A stretch of DNA of 64,000 nucleotides. It comes from Streptococcus macacae NCTC 11558 (GTDB taxonomy: Bacteria; Bacillota; Bacilli; Lactobacillales; Streptococcaceae). The notes below the pieces were generated by a model that was given only the letters and a program-made list of their open reading frames with translations, searched no databases and had not been told where the DNA came from. The translations under genes were made by a program, and so were the position numbers. Shown here one piece after another: positions 58,093 to 64,000 of this stretch. Within the stretch, counting starts at the first letter, position 1, and the number at the start of each line of letters is the position of its first letter. The stretch spans positions 1,426,001 to 1,490,000 of the forward strand of contig NZ_AEUW02000001.1 in NCBI RefSeq assembly GCF_000187995.2, in the 5' to 3' direction.

Positions 58093-58339
58093 ATATGAAT
58101 TAACTTACTCCTGTCTTTCGTATACAGATTCAATCAAGGTTCGTTTCTTCTTATAAAATTCCAAGACAGCATACTTTGCAACTAATTCACTTAGAAATAA
58201 AGAAGATACTAAATATAATAGACTTAACAGATAAAAATTCTTTTTTAAGTGTTAGAAAAATAAAGCCATAATTCCCCCTTAATTTTGTGACACCTTATCA
58301 TATAGCAACCAAACAGTTTGCAGCATCTAAAGAAGATGA

Positions 58340-58382
58340 GAAAGCGCTCTAGTCTTTATGATGGACTAGAGCGCTTTCTATC
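58340..58382 (-). terminator. Terminator of the first YfhO-family gene
   Basis: GAAAGCGCTCTAGTC and GACTAGAGCGCTTTC form a perfect 15-bp stem around a nine-base loop, just after the stop of the minus-strand gene. The stretch 58093-58339 contains no gene with a credible start. Confidence 0.9.
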
Positions 58383-58384
58383 TT

Positions 58385-61138
58385 TTAATCCCACTCAAAA
58401 TCATCTTCATCATCTTCTAGTTTCGCATGTCTTCTATGCTTGATTGTTATACTAATCAATAACAAAAGAGAGAAGAAGCTCAACAGACTGCCATAAACAA
58501 ATCCTTGAGGAATATAATACAGGTCAATCCTATGCTTACCGGAAGTAAGTTTGAAAGCTAGCATAGATTGCCAAACTTTTTGTGTTTTAACCGATTTTCC
58601 ATCAACCCTAACATGCCAACCTTTATTATACGGTATAGAGGTCAACAGGTAATCTTTACCTTGGACTTGATTTATTTGACCTGAAACAGACAAAGAAGTT
58701 ACTCGGCTCGGATGCCATTTCGCTATTTTTCCATTTTTCATGAATTCTTGGAAACGCTCATCATTAAAACGATAAATTTGCAGGCCTGTTAAATCAAGCG
58801 GCTTATCATCTGACAAAGTAAGCTCAAATGTTTGTTTTTGCGATTTACTGTTAGAAGCTAGACTCCAAAGCTGAGGATGGCGATAACGATCAAAAACAGT
58901 ATATTTTTCCCCATTCAGACTCAGCTTAAGACGGCTTAAATCTGTTGGCATTATATGAGAAGCAGATAAATAATAAGAATTATCATCAGGCGTAAATTGG
59001 TAGCGAATTATACCAGGACGGTCAGAAGATTGCCGTTTATATACTTGTTTACCATTTGTGCTATCTACAGTGACATTTTCCAAAGAAACTGCAGCTTGTT
59101 TATCAGGCTCCAAGACATTTTCTAAACTGTCTGTTAAACCATGGTAAATTTTATTTTGATTAGCTGCTGGGTCTTGCTTAGTGAGCCTTTCCTTTAGCAT
59201 GGCAGCATCCCCAGAGAAACCAAGTCCAAGCACTTGATTGTTTTCTAAGAGCTGTCCATTTTTAACTGTTTGAACAGGTTTATAATATTTCAGCAGATCC
59301 TTTCTAGCTGTATAAGACCAAGTCCCATTTGTGACATAATAACGCAGATTGACTAAAGCATCTGTCAGCGGCGTCCCTCCCACATACATAGAAATAGCTG
59401 TTGAAGAAGGCAAACCTAATCTTCCTAGAAACTCAAGGTTGCCATATTCGACACTGGAAGTAAAGTGGTTCACTCCATAATAGTTGTAAGTTAGTGAATC
59501 ATTCCAAGTATTGCCGCTGCTTTTTTCCAGGCGCGATAAATCAGACTGCGAAAGTTTTAACTGTTTATAAAAAGCTTCATTGTTTTTTTCAGCATCTAAA
59601 ACCGCAGCCGGTGAATGCCATAGATCTCTTTCAATAGTAAACTTAGCATTAACTCCCATATCAATGAGTGTAATAAATAAGGCAAGAGTGAGCTGCCATT
59701 TTTTAGAGAGGCCCTTGGAAATTAATAGCAAAAGCACAAGAACTGCTGACAGCATGATAAATTGCTGTCCTGCGGTTACCAGCAAATAACTTTTTTCTTT
59801 AACAGCAAAATAAACATAGGCATTGGCTAACAAGGCAAAAGCAAAGGTACAAATCAGTTGGGTATAGTGCCAGGATTTAACCTTTTGGAAAGCTTGATAA
59901 GTCAATAATAAAAGAACAGCACTCAGTAACCAAGCATTTCTATAGTAAAAACCAACCGGCATTTGCCCCATGTGCCAAAAACGTGTAACTGCTGCATTTG
60001 AAAAGGCAAGAATCAGTACTGCCAGAAAGAGAAAGCTGCCAATCTTCTTACGAGCTGTAATTGTTTTTGTAAAGAAGTAATTGAACAAGCCAATAAAACT
60101 AAGAACACCAGCATAAAAATTTGGCAGTGTGTTAAAATCTCCCCATTCTTGTCCGCTAGCAGCCCCAGGAACAAATTTGATCAGTAAACGCAAAGGATTG
60201 TAAAGAAAGGAAAATGACCAAGGGAAATGATCCCCTGAAGCAGCTTTGGTATCCAATAAAGCATAAAAAACCGGCAACAGCCAAATAGCACTTAGTCCGA
60301 CACCTAGCAAAGAATAAAGAAACAGACGCAGCAATTGTTTCACTTTAAATGAAAATGCAGCTTCTTTAATCAATAAATAATAACAGCTATACAAAACGAT
60401 AAAAAGACAAGCCATGTAAGCTGTATAAAACTGCACAATAAACATGGCAGCTAAAACCAATGAATATTTGATACTGACCTTACCATCTAAAATCTTTTCA
60501 ATCCCCACCATTAACAGCGGTAAAAAGATCATATTATCCAAAAAGTTTGGATTCATCTGATTGGCAATCAAAAAACCGCTCAGACCATAAATACTGGCAA
60601 TACAAACTGCTAAAATTCTATTTTGACTAGCTTGATAGCGTTTATGCAAGAAATAGTAAAAAGTAAGCCCAGCAAAACCTTGACGTAAAAGACTAAGACT
60701 AAAAATTGCAATGTTCAGATAAGCTGCTGGCGTCAAACCAAGAGCTAAGCTAAAAGGGCTGAGACTGTTAAAGCCCCAGACAGAAGGCATAACGCCACCC
60801 AAACCTTTATGCCAGGACCAAAAAAGAGCACCAAAATCTAAATGTTTGAAAGCCTGTCCCAAAGCTCGATAAAGAGGGACATACTGCAAAGTATAGTCTC
60901 CACTCATCAATGTATTTTTGCCAAAAGGATACAGCCGCAATACAGCAAAAACAGCTATCATAACTAAAATAGGAAAACTAAATGCTGCTAAAAAGCCTAA
61001 AGTATCTTTAAGGCGGGACTTAACAGGCTGCTTATCATCATCTTGCAAAGCCTTTTTTTCTGCTTGTCCTCCTAAGCGTTTTCGATTTACTCTGCTAAAC
61101 TGTCCGATTGCTTGTTTGCCTGTTTCCTGAGTTTCCAT
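58385..61138 (-). CDS. YfhO-family membrane protein (GT-C type), copy 1
   Basis: A 917-residue membrane protein: a cytosolic charged N-terminus (1-50), about twelve helices (55-510), a large extracytoplasmic domain (520-880), a final helix and an acidic tail. The family is implicated in transferring lipid-linked sugars to wall polymers such as lipoteichoic acid. The extracytoplasmic GTPLTDALVNLRYYV and a YNKGWHVRVDGK segment recur in the second copy at 62731. I start at 61138 because GGAG lies five bases upstream. Acceptor and sugar are unknown. The GalE gene between the copies suggests a galactose-type sugar. Confidence 0.85.
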   Translation of the reverse strand: METQETGKQAIGQFSRVNRKRLGGQAEKKALQDDDKQPVKSRLKDTLGFLAAFSFPILVMIAVFAVLRLYPFGKNTLMSGDYTLQYVPLYRALGQAFKHLDFGALFWSWHKGLGGVMPSVWGFNSLSPFSLALGLTPAAYLNIAIFSLSLLRQGFAGLTFYYFLHKRYQASQNRILAVCIASIYGLSGFLIANQMNPNFLDNMIFLPLLMVGIEKILDGKVSIKYSLVLAAMFIVQFYTAYMACLFIVLYSCYYLLIKEAAFSFKVKQLLRLFLYSLLGVGLSAIWLLPVFYALLDTKAASGDHFPWSFSFLYNPLRLLIKFVPGAASGQEWGDFNTLPNFYAGVLSFIGLFNYFFTKTITARKKIGSFLFLAVLILAFSNAAVTRFWHMGQMPVGFYYRNAWLLSAVLLLLTYQAFQKVKSWHYTQLICTFAFALLANAYVYFAVKEKSYLLVTAGQQFIMLSAVLVLLLLISKGLSKKWQLTLALFITLIDMGVNAKFTIERDLWHSPAAVLDAEKNNEAFYKQLKLSQSDLSRLEKSSGNTWNDSLTYNYYGVNHFTSSVEYGNLEFLGRLGLPSSTAISMYVGGTPLTDALVNLRYYVTNGTWSYTARKDLLKYYKPVQTVKNGQLLENNQVLGLGFSGDAAMLKERLTKQDPAANQNKIYHGLTDSLENVLEPDKQAAVSLENVTVDSTNGKQVYKRQSSDRPGIIRYQFTPDDNSYYLSASHIMPTDLSRLKLSLNGEKYTVFDRYRHPQLWSLASNSKSQKQTFELTLSDDKPLDLTGLQIYRFNDERFQEFMKNGKIAKWHPSRVTSLSVSGQINQVQGKDYLLTSIPYNKGWHVRVDGKSVKTQKVWQSMLAFKLTSGKHRIDLYYIPQGFVYGSLLSFFSLLLLISITIKHRRHAKLEDDEDDFEWD

Positions 61139-61253
61139 CATATCTCCAGTCATTTTTTATAAACTTTTCCCATTGTATCATAAATTACAAGCTTTGTTAA
61201 ACCCCTTAGAATGCTCTCTTTTGCAAGTATAAAAAGTTCATCAGCAATGATTG

Positions 61254-61347
61254 ATATTTCTTCAAACTAGGTCAGCGTCACCTTGCCCTAGCTTAGTACT
61301 GCCTGCGGCTAGCTCCCTAGTCTGCTTTTTGATTTTCATTGAATATT
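61254..61347. repeat. Streptococcal intergenic repeat
   Basis: The blocks TTCTTCAAACTAGGTCAGCGTC, CCTTGCCCTAG, TGCCTGCGGCTAGCTCCCTAG and TTTTTGATTTTCATTGAATAT (each partly shown) match a dispersed repeat that I know from many streptococcal genomes. There it has the same order: TTCAAACCACGTCAG, CCTTGCC, CCTGCGGCTAGC, GATTTTCATTGAGTAT. It is non-coding. This copy is short and lacks the middle section. Confidence 0.75.
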
Positions 61348-61378
61348 AGAATACCTGATGCTAAATATTACATGAAAA

Positions 61379-61509
61379 GCTAGCAAACTAATCAAGAACA
61401 TGAAACGCAGCACTTTTGGCTTTCGGAGGATGACAGCTTTAAAAAACGCATTCTCATTGCTTTGGATATCAAAAAAGAGAGGACGAAGATCGTCCTCTCA
61501 CCATGTTAG
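61379..61509 (+). mobile_element. ISL3-family transposase 3' remnant
   Basis: The frame first reads ASKLIKNMKRSTFGFRR, then, after a one-frame shift near 61428, DDSFKKRILIALDIKKERT...IVLSPC and a stop. This is the characteristic C-terminus of ISL3 transposases. The rest of the element is missing. Its last bases fold into GAGAGGACGA/TCGTCCTCTC, which on the minus strand is followed by TTTTTT and can terminate galE transcription. Confidence 0.8.
61471..61499 (-). terminator. Terminator used by galE (inside ISL3 remnant)
   Basis: On the minus strand GAGAGGACGA-tct-TCGTCCTCTC then TTTTTT, about 170 bases after the galE stop. No closer terminator is seen. Confidence 0.75.
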
Positions 61510-61668
61510 ATTATGGCAACACTACAGTTGACAAAGTGCTTTTTTATAGGAAGCCTAAAGGATAGACTAGAAAACAGTCTGACACTAAGTAAAAAAATTG
61601 TTTGAATCCGCTAACCAGAAGATCCAGTTAATTTCTCCACAATACTAACTGTATCCTTTCAAGTCTGA

Positions 61669-62688
61669 TTATTCTTCAAAGCCTAAAGGATGCCGGCACT
61701 GCCAGCGCCAAGAATCTTCACACATACGTCTTAAATCAAAATTTGCCTGCCAATGCAATTCTGCTTTGGCCTTTGATACATCAGCATAGGATACTGCAAT
61801 ATCACCTGCTCTTCTCTCTACAAGCTGATAAGCAATAGGATGGCCAACAACGGCTTCCATTTCAGTGATAATATCTAAAACAGAGCTCCCTTTGCCCGTT
61901 CCCAAATTATAGATAGAGAGCCTTGATCCTTTGGCTAATTTTTGAATAGCAGCTACATGCCCACGCGCAAGGTCAACGACATGAATATAATCACGCACAC
62001 CTGTTCCATCTTTGGTCTTGTAGTCAGCGCCAAACACTTGGACTTCTTTCAATTGGCCGCTAGCAACCTGCGTCACATAAGGAAGAAGATTTGTCGGAAG
62101 TCCTTTAGGATCTTCTCCTAAATCACCTGACGGATGGGCTCCAATAGGATTGAAATAACGTAAAATAACAATATTCCATTTTGCATCTGAACGAGCTAAA
62201 TCAATCAGCAAATCTTCAATAATCAGTTTCGTTCTAGCATAAGGAACCGTCGTTGAGCGAGGAGCACTCTCCAAAATAGGGACAGCCGCTAAATCACCAT
62301 AGACACTGGCTGAAGATGAAAAAATAATATTTTTGCAGGCAAACTTTTTCATCACCTCCAATAAGGTGATTGTCCCAGAGACATTATTTTCATAATATTC
62401 TAAAGGAGCATAAATAGATTCACTAACTACCTTAAGCCCAGCAAAATGGATAACAGCATCAATATGTTCATGTTCAAAAATGGCTTCCAGCTGGTCTTGA
62501 TCCCGAATGTCTATTTGATAAAAACAAATCGAACGAGAGGTTAAGCTTTGTATAACCTCCAGACTTTTAAAACTTGAATGCTGCAGATTATCAACAACAA
62601 CAAGTTCATAACCTTGATTTAATAGTTCTACACAAGTATGAGAGCCAATGAAACCAGCCCCACCAGTCACTAAAATTTTTTTAATCAC
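61669..62688 (-). CDS. galE: UDP-glucose 4-epimerase
   Basis: A 339-residue SDR-family enzyme that interconverts UDP-glucose and UDP-galactose. The NAD site is VTGGAGFIGSHTCVELL at the N-terminus. The catalytic pair is Ser/Tyr with YARTK near residue 149, and the substrate loop NPIGAHPSGDLGEDP is typical of true GalE. It lies alone between two YfhO-family genes on the same strand, not with galK/galT. A role in supplying a sugar nucleotide for wall-polymer decoration is therefore more likely than Leloir catabolism. Confidence 0.93.
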   Translation of the reverse strand: MIKKILVTGGAGFIGSHTCVELLNQGYELVVVDNLQHSSFKSLEVIQSLTSRSICFYQIDIRDQDQLEAIFEHEHIDAVIHFAGLKVVSESIYAPLEYYENNVSGTITLLEVMKKFACKNIIFSSSASVYGDLAAVPILESAPRSTTVPYARTKLIIEDLLIDLARSDAKWNIVILRYFNPIGAHPSGDLGEDPKGLPTNLLPYVTQVASGQLKEVQVFGADYKTKDGTGVRDYIHVVDLARGHVAAIQKLAKGSRLSIYNLGTGKGSSVLDIITEMEAVVGHPIAYQLVERRAGDIAVSYADVSKAKAELHWQANFDLRRMCEDSWRWQCRHPLGFEE

Positions 62689-62730
62689 ATTACCTTCCTT
62701 TGCCGCATCGCATATTAATTATAGACAAGA

Positions 62731-64000
62731 TCACACTTTTTGACTATGATCGCGCCATTTCAAAAAGACAATGATAAGGAGAGAAATAAAGGAAACGGCT
62801 AGCCCTATCAGTAAACCTTGCGGTCTAAAGGACATTTCAATACGGTGTTTGCCGCTTGTAATCGGGAAGGAGAGAAGGCTTCCCCAAGCTTCACTCGTTT
62901 TAACCTTTTTACCATCCACTTTAACAGTCCAGCCAGGGTTATACGGAATACTTGTCATCATCACATTACTTTGGTCTGTTATATTAACATGTCCTTTGAC
63001 AAGAGTGTTTGTCCATTTGGTGACAGTCATATTTTGTTTGCGTCTCTCCTGCAGGACCTTCTTAATGGCCGTCTGGTCTGCTCGCACTAAGGCCATGTTC
63101 GTTAGATCCAGCTGATCTTCTTTGGAAGTTTGCAGCTGGAAGGTCATTGTTTGACCCTTGGCTTTATTGGCCAAATTCCACAGCTGAACCTGATCGTAGC
63201 TTTGAGAGTAATGGTACCACTGGTTATTCAGCATAATAGAGACATTTCCCATTGATTTGCGCAAACTATAAGGTGCTTGGAAATAATAAGTATGGTTTGT
63301 CTGAGGAGTGAAGATGATACGCACTGTACCTGCTTGTTTTTTATCAATGCGTTTAAAAATACGATGGCCGTTTTCATTTACTTCCTGCATATTAATCAGC
63401 TCAATTCGAGGAATACCGATATATTCAAAATATTTGCGATTGGCCCCAGACATTGAAGATAAGATAATATTCTGATTAGAAACAGGGTTGTTAAGTCCAA
63501 ATTTGATATTACGCGTTAAAGTGTTGGTGCCAAAGGCTGCTGAGAAGACATTTGGATTTTCATAAATAGTAAAACGATTGTTATGGTAAATCGGATGGTA
63601 GTAATCTTTTAAATCCGAACGTGTCGCATTGCGGTTAAAGAGATACCAATTAGGATGCTTTTCGATATCAGACGTTGTATAATTTTTAGCATCCATATAG
63701 TAACGAACACCATAAAGAGCATCTGTCAGAGGTGTTCCATTAGCGTAGAAAGTTGCCGCATTTCCGCCAACATCCCCCATAGAATTAAAGAGATTAATCG
63801 TTGATTTTTCCATATTGGAACTAAAACTGCTCAAACCTGGATAAGAAACAAGGAAAGGGTCATTCTTAGCATAAAGAAAGCTTGAGCCAACACGATAAAA
63901 ACCAGCCTTATTCTTTTTCTTAATGACATCTGATAATTCTTTCATATTTTTGGAAATATCAGTAAACTTGTAAGCATCTGTATAAGCTAAAGTCACCTGA
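62731..64000 (-). CDS. YfhO-family membrane protein, copy 2 (5' part beyond window)
   Basis: The last 420 or so residues of a second YfhO-type protein; the frame is open to the right edge. It contains the extracytoplasmic domain, with GTPLTDALYGVRYYM and YNPGWTVKVDGKKVKT, and ends in a single helix (LLIGLAVSFISLLIIVFL) with a short basic tail. Compared with copy 1 it lacks the acidic tail. It starts upstream of galE and is probably co-transcribed with it (42-base gap). The two copies may act on different acceptors or linkages. Confidence 0.82.
   Translation of the reverse strand, partial: QVTLAYTDAYKFTDISKNMKELSDVIKKKNKAGFYRVGSSFLYAKNDPFLVSYPGLSSFSSNMEKSTINLFNSMGDVGGNAATFYANGTPLTDALYGVRYYMDAKNYTTSDIEKHPNWYLFNRNATRSDLKDYYHPIYHNNRFTIYENPNVFSAAFGTNTLTRNIKFGLNNPVSNQNIILSSMSGANRKYFEYIGIPRIELINMQEVNENGHRIFKRIDKKQAGTVRIIFTPQTNHTYYFQAPYSLRKSMGNVSIMLNNQWYHYSQSYDQVQLWNLANKAKGQTMTFQLQTSKEDQLDLTNMALVRADQTAIKKVLQERRKQNMTVTKWTNTLVKGHVNITDQSNVMMTSIPYNPGWTVKVDGKKVKTSEAWGSLLSFPITSGKHRIEMSFRPQGLLIGLAVSFISLLIIVFLKWRDHSQKV

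Noticed and set aside
58254..58277. Seven-codon peptide (MALFSNT) with strong ribosome site on the minus strand
   Set aside because: It is too short and without homologues in the window; treated only as a possible decayed start of a Phr-like gene.
58338..58355. cre-like sequence GAAAGCGCTCTAG
   Set aside because: It departs from the consensus and is one arm of a perfect 15-bp terminator stem.

Overview
The window looks like a low-GC, Gram-positive chromosome from a mutans-group Streptococcus. The evidence is a mutans-type agmatine deiminase operon with its membrane LuxR regulator, a fused GshAB, a GH66 dextranase with an LPXTG anchor, a CtsR/ClpC pair, TreR with a trehalose PTS, catabolite (cre) sites and Rgg-type peptide signalling. 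From memory, many neighbour pairs (aguR next to a nitroreductase, ctsR next to tsf-rpsB, pepO, tre, dextranase, dtd-rel, ptsG) are those of S. mutans, but the species cannot be fixed from the sequence alone.

Layout. 1-2.4 kb: the 3' end of gshAB, then a double-glycine bacteriocin-like peptide with a possible immunity partner. 2.7-8.5 kb: the aguBDAC operon (minus strand) and divergent aguR. 8.6-14.8 kb: nitroreductase, hslO-dusB, clpC, ctsR and a small membrane exporter. 15-27.6 kb: a compact secondary-metabolite locus sitting between ctsR and tsf-rpsB. It holds an MFS exporter, two TetR regulators, an HXXEE-motif membrane protein, a KS-ACP-TE polyketide synthase, a C-A-T NRPS and three proteins resembling the PhlA/PhlC/PhlB acyltransferase. 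This is the architecture I know from reutericyclin (rtc) and mutanocyclin (muc) tetramic-acid clusters. 28-33.4 kb: tsf, rpsB, tRNA-Cys, an LD-carboxypeptidase-like gene and pepO.

33.4-37.2 kb is a decayed signalling island. It has an intact Rgg regulator, a C-terminal fragment of a second Rgg, three very short hydrophobic peptide genes (one carrying an in-frame TGA), two paralogous small membrane proteins, an FtsX-like fragment and an IS110-type fragment. Three promoters here, and a fourth more than 30 kb away in front of the bacteriocin-like gene, share a 17-base motif placed exactly 25 bases upstream of the -10 box. The simplest reading is one peptide-responsive Rgg regulon that includes the bacteriocin.

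37.3-45 kb: trehalose use (treA, treB, treR) and dextranase. 45-53 kb: dtd, relA, an EEP-family phosphohydrolase, glucose PTS, rsmE and prmA. 53-57 kb: a divergent LysR/DUF4865 pair, DUF3013 and rarA (in a stretch with clear swings in G+C), then 6S RNA and tRNA-Lys. 57-64 kb: a PlcR/TprA-like TPR regulator with a large palindrome upstream, two YfhO-family membrane proteins flanking galE, and an ISL3-type transposase remnant. The first and last genes run off the window.
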